This document shows positions 52,268 through 61,190 of a stretch of 64,000 bases of DNA, piece by piece (position 1 is the first letter of the stretch; every line of letters starts with the position of its first letter). Made by a program: the position numbers and the translations under genes. The stretch is from an uncultured Schaedlerella sp. (GTDB lineage: Bacteria; Bacillota; Clostridia; Lachnospirales; Lachnospiraceae), in NCBI GenBank assembly GCA_934435195.1, contig CAKSAJ010000006.1:50660-114659 (forward strand), written 5' to 3'. The notes under the pieces were generated by a model. That model saw only the letters and a program-made list of their open reading frames with translations, was not told where the DNA came from and did not search any database.

Positions 52268-53845
52268 ATGGATAAGAAAAAAATTATTGAATTCCGTAAC
52301 ATTGTAAAAAATTTTGATGGACAGATTGTATTAAAAGGTATCAATCTGGATATTTATGAAAATGAATTTGTGACCCTGTTGGGACCAAGTGGATGCGGTA
52401 AAACTACATTGCTTCGAATTCTGGGAGGTTTCCTGGATGCAGACGAGGGAAGCGTGATGTTTGATGGAGAAGAAATCAGTCAAAAACCCCCATATGAACG
52501 TGAGTTGAATACAGTATTCCAGAAATACGCATTATTTCCACATTTAAGCGTTTATGAAAATATTGCGTTTGGTCTCAAGATAAAAAAGATGAGTAAGGAT
52601 ATCATTGACCAGAAGGTTATGAAGATGCTCAAACTCATCGGTCTGGAAGGGTATGAAGATAAAAATACAACCCTGCTTTCCGGAGGACAGCAGCAGAGAG
52701 TAGCGATTGCCCGCGCCCTTGTAAATGAGCCGAAGGTCTTATTATTAGACGAACCATTGGCGGCACTGGATTTGAAGCTGCGCAAAGAGATGCAGTATGA
52801 GTTAAAACGTATACAGCAGGAAGTAGGAATCACATTTATTTTTGTAACACATGATCAGGAAGAAGCACTGACAATGTCAGACAAGATCGTTGTTATGAAA
52901 GGCGGAGAAATCCAGCAGGTCGGAACACCGGAAGAAATCTACAACGAGCCGGCAAACGTATATGTAGCCAATTTCATCGGTGAGAGCAACATCATTTCCG
53001 GAAGAATGCTCGAAGATTACAAGGTACGATTTGATGATGTAACATTTGACTGTGTAGATTTTGGATTTAAGAAAGACGAACCGGTAGATGTAGTATTACG
53101 TCCGGAAGATATCGATATCGTCGATGTCAAAGACGGAAAACTTACCGGAGAAGTACAGAGCGTACTCTTTAAAGGAGTCCACTACGAGATTATTGTTGAG
53201 ACTGTACCGGGAACAAGTGTGACCGTAAACATGCGAGTAGTACATAACCGTGATGTGACAAGCGAAGACGGAACAGAAAAAATCAGTGCCAGCGATTTCT
53301 ACGTCGATGTGGAAGATGTGGAAGCACTTGATGATAAAGAAATTATCGCTTTCTCAAATGCACAGGCATGGGATCCAAAGACAGACGAGTACATTTCCAT
53401 CGCAAGAATTGATTATGATTTGAAGCCGGAAGAAGGAGAATATCCGGTTACCTTCTCAACATCGAAAGGAACAAGTGTACAAAGAAATATTTTTGTTGTC
53501 AATCAGTCTTTCGTTAAAAATGAGAGAGCAAATGAAGGTGTTATGGCATTTAACTTCTCAAAGACAGTGGATGAAATCATAGAATCCCAGGCACTGGATA
53601 CAGATTTGAAGACATGGGCAAATGCACAAGGCTGGAAGCTGACAGACGAAGACCAGAGTGTAGATTTAAGTGTCGATTACGATTTTGAGCCGGAAAATGT
53701 AAAAGAAGGTGTATATAAGATCACATTCTCAACGACAGGTCGTGAGTTTAAAATCCACACAACAGACTATTCCGAGGAAGGTCAGGAAGTCGGGCTGACA
53801 TTCTTCCCGGAAGATATCCATGTTATGTCGAAGGTGGTATTCTAA
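52268..53845 (+). CDS. potA: Spermidine/putrescine ABC transporter ATPase PotA with extra domains
   Basis: Walker A is GPSGCGKTT, the Q-loop is VFQKYALFPHLSV, the signature is LSGGQQQR and Walker B is LLLDEPLAALD. The TOBE region starts near residue 275 (VVLRPEDIDIVD). Residues of about 360-495 are an insert with two similar beta-domain repeats, AFSNAQAWDP...YPVTFSTSKG and TWANAQGWKL...YKITFSTTG. The closing TOBE-like FFPEDIHVMSK follows. At 525 residues it is about 170 longer than usual PotA. It heads the potA-potB-potCD operon. Confidence 0.93.
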   Translation: MDKKKIIEFRNIVKNFDGQIVLKGINLDIYENEFVTLLGPSGCGKTTLLRILGGFLDADEGSVMFDGEEISQKPPYERELNTVFQKYALFPHLSVYENIAFGLKIKKMSKDIIDQKVMKMLKLIGLEGYEDKNTTLLSGGQQQRVAIARALVNEPKVLLLDEPLAALDLKLRKEMQYELKRIQQEVGITFIFVTHDQEEALTMSDKIVVMKGGEIQQVGTPEEIYNEPANVYVANFIGESNIISGRMLEDYKVRFDDVTFDCVDFGFKKDEPVDVVLRPEDIDIVDVKDGKLTGEVQSVLFKGVHYEIIVETVPGTSVTVNMRVVHNRDVTSEDGTEKISASDFYVDVEDVEALDDKEIIAFSNAQAWDPKTDEYISIARIDYDLKPEEGEYPVTFSTSKGTSVQRNIFVVNQSFVKNERANEGVMAFNFSKTVDEIIESQALDTDLKTWANAQGWKLTDEDQSVDLSVDYDFEPENVKEGVYKITFSTTGREFKIHTTDYSEEGQEVGLTFFPEDIHVMSKVVF

Positions 53846-53846
53846 T

Positions 53847-54683
53847 ATGAAGAAATTTTCACAGTTAGCAATCCCATATATCGTGTGGGCGGTGCTGATG
53901 CTCGTGCTTCCGATGGCACTGATTTTCCTTTACTCTATCACAGAGCCTGGAAACAGCATCATATCCTTCTCGATAACACTGGATCAGTACATCAAATTCT
54001 TTACCGACAAAGATTTCTTACTGATTCTGTGGCGCTCACTTGCAATTGCAATCAAGACAACCATCATCTGTCTGCTGCTTGGATATCCGATTGCATATTA
54101 CATTGCAAGAACAAAAGAAAAAACACAGAACATGTTAATCTTATGCATTACAATTCCAATGTGGATCAACATGCTTGTGCGTACTTATGCATGGATCGGC
54201 CTCTTAAGTGATGGCGGATTGATTCAGAAAATATTAAGCCTCGTAGGTCTTGGACACATAAAGCTCCTTTACACAGAAGGTGCCGTATTGCTTGGTATGG
54301 TATACAACTTCCTGCCATTTATGATTTTGCAGATTCAGACATCCCTGTGTAAAATGGATACTTCCTTATTAGAAGCAAGCGCAGATTTGGGGGCAAGTCC
54401 GGCGCAGACATTTAGACGCGTTACCCTGCCATTATCATTGCCGGGAGTGATCAACGGAATTACATTAGTATTTTTGCCGGCAGTAAGCTCATTCTTCATT
54501 CCAAAACTGTTAGGAGGAGGTCAGTATTTCCTTATTGGAAATATGATTGAAAACCAGTTTATTACAGTAGGAGAGTGGAACTTCGGAAGTGCCATCTCTA
54601 TGATCATGGCAGTTATCATGATGCTACTTATGATGGCAGTGCGTAAAACTGAAAAACGAAATGCAGGTGGAAAGGAGGCATGA
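53847..54683 (+). CDS. potB: Polyamine ABC transporter permease PotB
   Basis: The six-helix permease has TMWINMLVRTYAWIGLL-type (IPMWINMLVRTYAWI) and SADLGASPAQTFRRVTLPLSLPG, the PotB coupling loop. ATG 53847 is one base after the potA stop, with AAGGTGG upstream inside potA; the in-frame ATG at 53820 is rejected. Confidence 0.94.
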   Translation: MKKFSQLAIPYIVWAVLMLVLPMALIFLYSITEPGNSIISFSITLDQYIKFFTDKDFLLILWRSLAIAIKTTIICLLLGYPIAYYIARTKEKTQNMLILCITIPMWINMLVRTYAWIGLLSDGGLIQKILSLVGLGHIKLLYTEGAVLLGMVYNFLPFMILQIQTSLCKMDTSLLEASADLGASPAQTFRRVTLPLSLPGVINGITLVFLPAVSSFFIPKLLGGGQYFLIGNMIENQFITVGEWNFGSAISMIMAVIMMLLMMAVRKTEKRNAGGKEA

Positions 54684-54687
54684 TCCA

Positions 54688-56583
54688 ATGAAAAAAAATA
54701 AGCATCCATTTGGTAAGATACTTCTGATTTTGACGATCATGTTCTTCTATCTTCCAATTATATATATGGTTATTTTTTCATTCAATGATGGAAAATCATT
54801 GACAAAATTTACCGGATTCTCATTGCGCTGGTATCAGCATATGATGGATTCCGGAGATATGATGAGCGCATTATCCACAACATTTAGCGTGGCAATCATC
54901 GCAACAATCATTTCAACAATTATCGGAACAATCACGGCAATCGGTTTAAGCAAGTCCAAAAAGGTCATCCGAGATCTGATGGAACAGGTAAACAATCTGC
55001 CGATGATGAATCCGGAAATCGTAACAGCGATTGGATTTATGCTGCTGTTCATTACATTTAAAATAGAAAAAGGCTATGTGACAATGCTTCTGGCACATAT
55101 CGCATTTTGTATACCATATGTAATTTTGTCGGTCATGCCAAAAATCCGTTCACTCGATCCAAACATCGCAGATGCGGCAATGGATTTGGGAGCGACACCG
55201 TGGCAGGCATTGACAAAAGCCATTGTGCCGCAGATCACACCGGGAATTGTTTCTGGAGCACTGATTGCATTTACCATGTCAATAGACGATTTTATTATTT
55301 CATACTTCGTGACAGGACGCGGCGTAAAAAACTTAAGCATTGTAGTTTATACGATGAGTAAACGTGTAAATCCAAGTATCAATGCAGTGTCAACACTTGT
55401 TGTTGTCATTATTACAATAGCGCTGGTAATCATTAACATTGCACCGGTCGTAGCTTCAAAACGTGCAAAAAAAGAAAATGTAGGCCGAAGAAAATTCGTT
55501 TACCCGGCAACGGCAGCAGTATGTGCATTGTTAGCAATTGTGGCTTTTGTAAATGTATCCGGAAACAAAGCGGCATCAAAGCCGTTTGAAGGCCAGACCT
55601 TGCACATTTACAACTGGGGCGAATATACCGGTGAAAATATCATCAACGATTTCCAGAAAGAGACTGGGGCAACCGTTGTTATGGAAAATTTTGATTCCAA
55701 TGAACAAATGTATATCAAAGTCGCAAATGGAGAATCCTACGATATTCTTGTTCCAAGTGATTACATGATCCAGAGATTGATAGGCGAAGGGTATTTGCAA
55801 AAATTAGATCACTCAAAACTAGATTGCCTTGATAAGCTCGATGATGGCGTAAAAGATCTGGCATACGATCCGGGAAATGAATACTCAATCCCATATTTCT
55901 GGGGAACAGTCGGAATCATTTACGACAAAACTAAGGTAGATATCGAAGATTTGAAAAAAGAAGGCTACAACATTTTCCTTGATGAAAAATATAAAGGAGA
56001 TATCTATCTCTACGATTCAGAGCGAGATTCCTTTATGATGGCGTTGAAAGCATTGGGATATTCCATGAATACAACGAACGAAAAAGAAATCCAGGAGGCT
56101 TATGACTGGCTCCTTCAGTGCGTGCAGACGATGGAACCGGAAATCGTTATGGACGAGATCATTGACAACATGGCACAGGGCCGAAAAGCATTAGGACTGA
56201 TTTATTCAGGAGATGCAACCTATGTCATGGCAGAAAATGAAAACATGGGTTATTATTTACCGGAAAGCGGAACAAACCTCTGGTCTGACGCGATGGTCAT
56301 TCCGAAAAATGCAAAAAATCCGGACCTCGCATATGCATTTATCAACTATGCAAGCGACTATGACGGAGCTTATGATAACTCAAGCTATATAGGGTACACT
56401 GCAGCAAATAAAGAAGTTATGGATGATCTCTCCGGAGCAGGCGGAGAATTCGAAGGAATCAATGCGTACATTCCAAGAAGTGATAATCCGAACGATGAAA
56501 TATTTGAATATAATGAAGAAACAAAGAAGATCATCAGTGATCTGTGGAGCAGAGTAAAAATTGCAGCAAGTAATGCGAAGTAA
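54688..56583 (+). CDS. potC: PotC-PotD fusion: polyamine permease with tethered binding protein
   Basis: Residues 1-265 are the PotC permease (NLPMMNPEIVTAIGFML, AMDLGATPWQALTKAIVPQI). A further membrane helix (about 271-289, FVYPATAAVCALLAIVAFV) anchors a PotD-type binding domain from about residue 298 (LHIYNWGEYTGENII, YDILVPSDYMIQRL, PYFWGTVGIIYDKT, to the end). One chain thus supplies permease and receptor. ATG 54688 follows AAAGGAGG by 9 bases. The 631-residue reading frame is uninterrupted. Confidence 0.94.
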   Translation: MKKNKHPFGKILLILTIMFFYLPIIYMVIFSFNDGKSLTKFTGFSLRWYQHMMDSGDMMSALSTTFSVAIIATIISTIIGTITAIGLSKSKKVIRDLMEQVNNLPMMNPEIVTAIGFMLLFITFKIEKGYVTMLLAHIAFCIPYVILSVMPKIRSLDPNIADAAMDLGATPWQALTKAIVPQITPGIVSGALIAFTMSIDDFIISYFVTGRGVKNLSIVVYTMSKRVNPSINAVSTLVVVIITIALVIINIAPVVASKRAKKENVGRRKFVYPATAAVCALLAIVAFVNVSGNKAASKPFEGQTLHIYNWGEYTGENIINDFQKETGATVVMENFDSNEQMYIKVANGESYDILVPSDYMIQRLIGEGYLQKLDHSKLDCLDKLDDGVKDLAYDPGNEYSIPYFWGTVGIIYDKTKVDIEDLKKEGYNIFLDEKYKGDIYLYDSERDSFMMALKALGYSMNTTNEKEIQEAYDWLLQCVQTMEPEIVMDEIIDNMAQGRKALGLIYSGDATYVMAENENMGYYLPESGTNLWSDAMVIPKNAKNPDLAYAFINYASDYDGAYDNSSYIGYTAANKEVMDDLSGAGGEFEGINAYIPRSDNPNDEIFEYNEETKKIISDLWSRVKIAASNAK

Positions 56584-56612
56584 GAAAAGGGTGCGAAAGC
56601 GCCCTTTTTCTT
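56584..56612 (+). terminator. Terminator of the pot operon
   Basis: GGGTGC / GCGCCC stem with GAAA tetraloop and flanking A/T runs. Confidence 0.85.
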
Positions 56613-56706
56613 ATGTGGCGAAAGTAAGTGTTTCTCATTTTATGGAACCATAGATGAGAGCGTGCGAAAGCAGATTGGTATCTGAAAAGAGACATGAAAA
56701 TAAAAA

Positions 56707-56733
56707 TTAGCACTCACCTTTAAAAAGTGCTAA
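56707..56733 (+). promoter_or_regulatory. CIRCE element (HrcA operator) upstream of clpB
   Basis: TTAGCACTC - 9 bases - AAGTGCTAA. The consensus is TTAGCACTC-N9-GAGTGCTAA, so there is one mismatch. HrcA repression with heat-shock release is inferred. Confidence 0.85.
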
Positions 56734-56741
56734 CAAAAGTG

Positions 56742-56770
56742 TTGACAAACAAAAAAAGCAGTGGTATTGT
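56742..56770 (+). promoter_or_regulatory. clpB promoter
   Basis: TTGACA (56742-56747) and TATTGT (56765-56770) with a 17-base spacer, just after CIRCE. A leader hairpin, TGGTAG.TTTTA / TAAAA.CTACCA, lies at 56800-56832 in the untranslated region. Confidence 0.75.
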
Positions 56771-56870
56771 TATAGAGTAAATAGAACAAGAAAGATTCGT
56801 GGTAGCTTTTAGAACGCTTTTAAAAACTACCATTTAGCAACCAATTTTTATAAAAAAGGGGGTTTGTATT

Positions 56871-59468
56871 ATGAACATTAATAAATTTACACAGAATTCA
56901 TTGCAGGCAGTTCAGTCTTGTGAGAAGGTTGCCTATGATTATGGCAATCAGGAGATCGCACAGGAACATTTACTCTACGCACTGATCACACAGGATGACA
57001 GCCTGATTTTAAAATTATTAGAGAAGATGAACGTTCAAGGCACATTGTTTATCAATCGTGTAGAAGAAGCAATCAATAAAAGACCAAAGGTGCAAGGAGG
57101 ACAGGTGTTTGTCGGACAGGATCTGAATAATGTATTGATCCATGCAGAAGACGAGGCCAAACAGATGGGAGACGAATACGTTTCAGTTGAGCATTTGTTC
57201 CTTGCATTGTTAAAACATGCAAGCAGAGAGATGAAAGCACTGTTTCGAGAGTTCGGAATCGACCGCAATTCATTTCTCCAGGCATTGTCCAGTGTCAGAG
57301 GTAATCAGAAAGTAACAAGTGATAATCCAGAGGCAACTTACGATGCACTTGCAAAATATGGTACCGATTTGGTTGAGCGTGCAAGAGAGCAGAAGCTGGA
57401 TCCGGTTATCGGACGAGATGCTGAGATTCGTAATGTAATCCGAATCCTTTCACGTAAGACAAAGAACAATCCGGTTCTAATCGGTGAACCAGGTGTTGGT
57501 AAAACGGCAGCAGTAGAAGGTCTTGCACAGCGAATTGTAAGAGGAGATGTGCCGGAAGGCCTGAAAGATAAGATCATTTTCGCACTGGATATGGGTGCAC
57601 TCGTAGCAGGAGCAAAGTATCGTGGTGAATTCGAAGAACGTCTGAAAGCAGTATTGGAAGAAGTAAAGAACAGCGAAGGCAAGATTATTCTCTTCATTGA
57701 TGAACTGCATACAATTGTCGGAGCAGGCAAGACAGAAGGCTCCATGGACGCAGGAAATATGCTCAAGCCAATGCTTGCACGAGGCGAGTTACATTGTATC
57801 GGTGCTACAACTCTGGACGAATATAGAAAATATATCGAGAAAGACGCAGCACTTGAAAGACGTTTCCAGCCGGTTTTAGTAGATGAACCAAGCGTTGAAG
57901 ATGCCATTTCCATCCTTCGTGGACTGAAAGAACGTTATGAAGTATACCATGGCGTTAAGATCACAGACGGAGCACTTGTGGCAGCGGCAACATTGTCCAA
58001 CCGATATATATCAGACCGTTTCCTTCCAGATAAAGCAATCGACCTTGTCGATGAAGCATGCGCATTGATCAAGACAGAACTGGATTCTATGCCGGCCGAG
58101 ATGGATGAACTGCGAAGAAAGATTATGCAGCTCGAAATCGAAGAAGCAGCACTTAAAAAAGAAGAAGACCGATTAAGCAAAGAAAGACTGGAACATTTAC
58201 AGCAAGAGCTTGCAGAACTCAGAGAACAATATTCAAAACAGAAAGCACAGTGGGATAATGAAAAACATTCCGTAGAGCGTGTTCAGAAAATCCGTGAAGA
58301 GATTGAACAGATCAATAATGATATCCAAAAAGCACAGCGCTCATACGATCTGGAAAAAGCAGCCGAGCTGCAGTATGGAAAACTTCCACAGCTTCAAAAA
58401 CAATTAGAAGAAGAGGAAGCACATATTAAAGAGAAAGACTTACGTTTGGTACATGAAAGCGTCACAGATAATGAAATCGCCAGAATCATTTCCAGATGGA
58501 CAGGAATTCCGGTAGCAAAACTCAACGAGAGCGAGCGAAGCAAGACCCTTCATCTCGACGAAGAACTGCACAAACGTGTCATTGGACAAGATGAAGGCGT
58601 AACAAAAGTTACAGAAGCAATCATCCGTTCCAAAGCAGGTATCAAAGATCCATCCAAACCAATCGGTTCATTCCTGTTCTTAGGACCAACCGGTGTAGGT
58701 AAGACAGAGCTTGCCAAAGCACTGGCAGAAAGCCTGTTTGATGACGAGAACAACATGGTCCGTATCGATATGAGTGAATATATGGAGAAATATTCCGTGA
58801 GCCGTCTGATCGGAGCTCCTCCGGGATATGTCGGATACGATGAAGGCGGTCAGTTGACAGAGGCAGTTCGTAGAAAACCATACTCCGTTGTACTGTTCGA
58901 TGAAATTGAAAAAGCACATCCGGACGTATTCAACGTACTTTTGCAAGTACTGGATGATGGTCGTATCACAGACTCACAAGGCCGTACAGTAGACTTTAAA
59001 AATACAATATTAATCATGACATCCAACATTGGATCATCCTACCTGATGGATGGAATTCAGGACAACGGCGAAATCAAGCCAGAAAATCAAGAAATGGTAA
59101 TGCAAGATTTAAGAGCACATTTCAGACCAGAATTCCTGAACCGTCTTGATGAGATTATCATGTTCAAACCATTGACCAAAGAAAACATCGGCTCAATTGT
59201 AGATTTAATGATCGCAGATGTAAACAAGAGACTGGAAGATAAAGAAATCTCCATTGAATTGACACCAGAAGCAAAAAGCTTCGTTATAGATGGCGGTTAC
59301 GATCCAACTTACGGTGCAAGACCACTCAAACGATATCTGCAGAAACACGTTGATACATTAGCCGCAAAACTGATTCTTGAAGGAAATGTCGGAACAGGGG
59401 ATGTGATCTTATTACAGGTTGAAGATGGCAAACTAGTAGCGAAGATAAAAGGACGAAGCGATATTTAA
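56871..59468 (+). CDS. clpB: ATP-dependent disaggregase ClpB
   Basis: The 865-residue Hsp100 protein has an N-domain (1-145), a first AAA+ module (GEPGVGKTA, IILFIDELHTIVGAG), a coiled-coil middle domain of about 120 residues (about 410-530) that separates ClpB from ClpC, and a second module (GPTGVGKTE, VVLFDEIEKAHPDVFN, pore GYVGYDEGG). It rescues aggregated proteins with DnaK. The ATG follows AAAGGGGG. A single-gene unit under CIRCE control. Confidence 0.97.
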   Translation: MNINKFTQNSLQAVQSCEKVAYDYGNQEIAQEHLLYALITQDDSLILKLLEKMNVQGTLFINRVEEAINKRPKVQGGQVFVGQDLNNVLIHAEDEAKQMGDEYVSVEHLFLALLKHASREMKALFREFGIDRNSFLQALSSVRGNQKVTSDNPEATYDALAKYGTDLVERAREQKLDPVIGRDAEIRNVIRILSRKTKNNPVLIGEPGVGKTAAVEGLAQRIVRGDVPEGLKDKIIFALDMGALVAGAKYRGEFEERLKAVLEEVKNSEGKIILFIDELHTIVGAGKTEGSMDAGNMLKPMLARGELHCIGATTLDEYRKYIEKDAALERRFQPVLVDEPSVEDAISILRGLKERYEVYHGVKITDGALVAAATLSNRYISDRFLPDKAIDLVDEACALIKTELDSMPAEMDELRRKIMQLEIEEAALKKEEDRLSKERLEHLQQELAELREQYSKQKAQWDNEKHSVERVQKIREEIEQINNDIQKAQRSYDLEKAAELQYGKLPQLQKQLEEEEAHIKEKDLRLVHESVTDNEIARIISRWTGIPVAKLNESERSKTLHLDEELHKRVIGQDEGVTKVTEAIIRSKAGIKDPSKPIGSFLFLGPTGVGKTELAKALAESLFDDENNMVRIDMSEYMEKYSVSRLIGAPPGYVGYDEGGQLTEAVRRKPYSVVLFDEIEKAHPDVFNVLLQVLDDGRITDSQGRTVDFKNTILIMTSNIGSSYLMDGIQDNGEIKPENQEMVMQDLRAHFRPEFLNRLDEIIMFKPLTKENIGSIVDLMIADVNKRLEDKEISIELTPEAKSFVIDGGYDPTYGARPLKRYLQKHVDTLAAKLILEGNVGTGDVILLQVEDGKLVAKIKGRSDI

Positions 59469-59523
59469 TAAAGAGGATAAATGATATTAGGTGGCAGACT
59501 GTGCGAGCAGTCTGCCATTGCTT

Positions 59524-59810
59524 TGGGGAAAGATGACATTTTTGAGCGGAAGCATCTGCAAGTTATAGAATAGGCAGGTTGCAGATGCGATTATACATGA
59601 CTGGCAAGGAAAAAGCATCTGCGATAGCGAATATCCTAGCCATGCAGATACCACCGCATCTCCAAAAAGCATCCGCAACAGCAAATATCCCAGCCATACA
59701 GATACAACGACACCACAAAAATACCAAGCGACTATGCAATCTAGCGAATTGGAGTCAGGCTTGCCCGACGAAGCTGAGTAAGAGGGCAAGTCGCTTGTTA
59801 TTTAGTGTGG
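59524..59810. repeat. Composite repeat: family C units plus family B copy 4
   Basis: Units with GCATCTGC...GCAGATGC or GCAGATACC ends occupy about 59544-59705. The family B hairpin follows (59712-59810), with arms CCACAAAAATA.CAAGCGACT and their complement around GTCAGGC.GCCCGAC. The same order occurs at 33029-33449. No gene is supported in 59469-59830. Confidence 0.75.
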
Positions 59811-59830
59811 GAGTGCTTTTGCTAAACCCA

Positions 59831-60070
59831 TCACTTATCCAATACTTTATTAACCTGTTCTACAGGTAAATTCAAAAGTTCAGCAAGCTTATCAACATCA
59901 GTGATAGTCTTAGATAAAGTTTTGATAAATTCTTCGATCACTTGTTCGGTCACCTGTTCTGTTACTTGTTTCGTTACTCGTTTCGTCACTTCCTCCGTCA
60001 CTCGCTTCGTCACCAGCTCTTCCTGTTCTTGAAATTCTTCCGCCATTAATTCTTTCAATGCTTCGCACAT
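59831..60070 (-). other. Possible internal start giving a 79-residue C-terminal product of copy A
   Basis: Inside the gene, AAAGGAGG is followed 11 bases later by an in-frame ATG (complement of 60068-60070; product starts MCEALKELMAEEF). The spacing is somewhat long. It resembles the intragenic antitoxin start described for E. coli Rpn genes, but expression is not shown. Confidence 0.3.
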
Positions 60071-60727
60071 AGTTTCTTTAACCTCCTTTACTGCATCCCA
60101 GTTCGCCAGGGTAATAACTTCCATTGCAGCTTGATATAATTTCGATGATTTTTTTGCTTCGTATTCCTTGAGAAGTACTTTGATTTCCTCAGGTTTGGAC
60201 ATGTTATTGCGTAAACTCTGTAACCAGAGATTTTCTTTCGGATCTAATTCCTTTGTCACCAAAAGCTGCATCGGAAAAGCATCGCCGGTAATATAATAAA
60301 TTCCAGCTTCCACATGAATAATGTTCAGTCCACGAAATTCCTTCAAATGTTGCACCATTTTTCTTGGAAAATGATTACAAATGAAAGTAATGGTCAATTC
60401 TTCCGGTGGAATTTCGCAAATTTTATCTGTGTCCGACTGATAAAAACAGCAGTATCCGTACACTTTGTAAAAATCATTGATTGTCAGGTTGTCATCGGGA
60501 CTTTTGTATTCGATGATATTGTATCGTCTAAAAATCCTGCCAATATTTTTGTGAATTGCTTCGTTTTCAGCAACTTTGATAATTAATTCGTCCATTTGCA
60601 TAGGCTTTTTAGAAAGCAAATGCTCCGGCTCAAAGGTGAGTTTTTCAGCTTCGGCTTCAAATTCAATCTGGATTGAAGCTTGAAAAGCCGGATGCCATTG
60701 AATCGTATCTTTTGTACTTTTCTTCAA
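59831..60727 (-). CDS. PD-(D/E)XK nuclease-like protein, Rpn type, copy A
   Basis: The 298-residue protein has a nuclease-like core: an upstream acidic residue in MQMDELIIK and the E-x-K strand YNIIEYKSPDD (about residue 72-80). A helical part follows, and the C-terminus (about 238-285) has four-residue repeats of the type VTKR/VTEQ. Such Rpn-family proteins are linked to recombination-promoting nuclease activity and, in E. coli, to anti-phage toxicity. AAAGGAGACTTTAATTG lies around the start. It is almost identical to copy B 1312 bp away, except for four extra 12-bp repeat units. Confidence 0.8.
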   Translation of the reverse strand: MKKSTKDTIQWHPAFQASIQIEFEAEAEKLTFEPEHLLSKKPMQMDELIIKVAENEAIHKNIGRIFRRYNIIEYKSPDDNLTINDFYKVYGYCCFYQSDTDKICEIPPEELTITFICNHFPRKMVQHLKEFRGLNIIHVEAGIYYITGDAFPMQLLVTKELDPKENLWLQSLRNNMSKPEEIKVLLKEYEAKKSSKLYQAAMEVITLANWDAVKEVKETMCEALKELMAEEFQEQEELVTKRVTEEVTKRVTKQVTEQVTEQVIEEFIKTLSKTITDVDKLAELLNLPVEQVNKVLDK

Positions 60728-60854
60728 TTAAAGTCTCCTTTCATTATAAAGTTTTCAGTTACTTAATGCAATGACAAAGAGACAATAAAAAATCATCATA
60801 GAAGTGAAAAAGAATATAGAAATCCCTAATTATCAACTTGTCAAAAGCATCTCT

Positions 60855-60910
60855 TTTCATATCGGATTATGTTTCAGAAATTGAAACCCGAGATGAGAGC
60901 CTTGCGGCTT
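60855..60910 (-). promoter_or_regulatory. Conserved leader of Rpn gene copy A
   Basis: In transcript sense it reads AAGCCGCAAGGCTCTCATCTC...GAAAC..AATCCGATATGAAA. Hairpins are AGCC-GCAA-GGCT and GTTTC/GAAAC. It lies 128 bases upstream of the ATG and is shared with the leaders at 62167 and 62483. Confidence 0.6.
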
Positions 60911-61020
60911 AGAAAATTCAGAGAAAAGAAATTCCCAGAAGATGTAGTGATACCATATCATGAAATTTAAGTTGTGTAAAGTAAGAAGTTTTATGTTTTA
61001 CAATATACAGTTTAGCAGGC

Positions 61021-61180
61021 GGTGTGGAAAGCATCTGCAACAGCAAATATCCTAGCCATGCAGATACCACAGCATCAAAAAAGCATCCGAAACAGCGAAT
61101 ATCCCAGTCTTGCAGATGCTGCAACACCACAAAAATAACAAGCAATTATGCAATCTGGCGAATTGGAGTCGAGCTTTTGC
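61021..61180. repeat. Family C units plus truncated family B copy 5
   Basis: Two GCATCTGC/GCATCCG...GCAGAT units (61030-61120) are followed by the left half of the B hairpin (CCACAAAAATAACAAGC..TATGCAATC...GGAGTC), which breaks off at GAGC and continues into TTTTGCTAAACTCCC. The right arm is deleted. Confidence 0.7.
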
Positions 61181-61190
61181 TAAACTCCCA

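Noticed and set aside
57338..57913. Leftward 191-codon frame inside clpB
   Set aside because: Antisense shadow of a strongly conserved clpB segment, without a ribosome site or recognisable domain.
59487..59789. A 100-codon leftward reading frame (SASSGKPDSNSLDCIV..., WLGYSLSQML)
   Set aside because: It is made entirely of family B and C palindromic repeats. The same peptide scraps appear wherever the repeats occur, and there is no ribosome site or conserved domain.
59939..60010. Possible CRISPR-like or direct-repeat array
   Set aside because: The units are contiguous 12-bp coding repeats without spacers; no cas genes are in the window.
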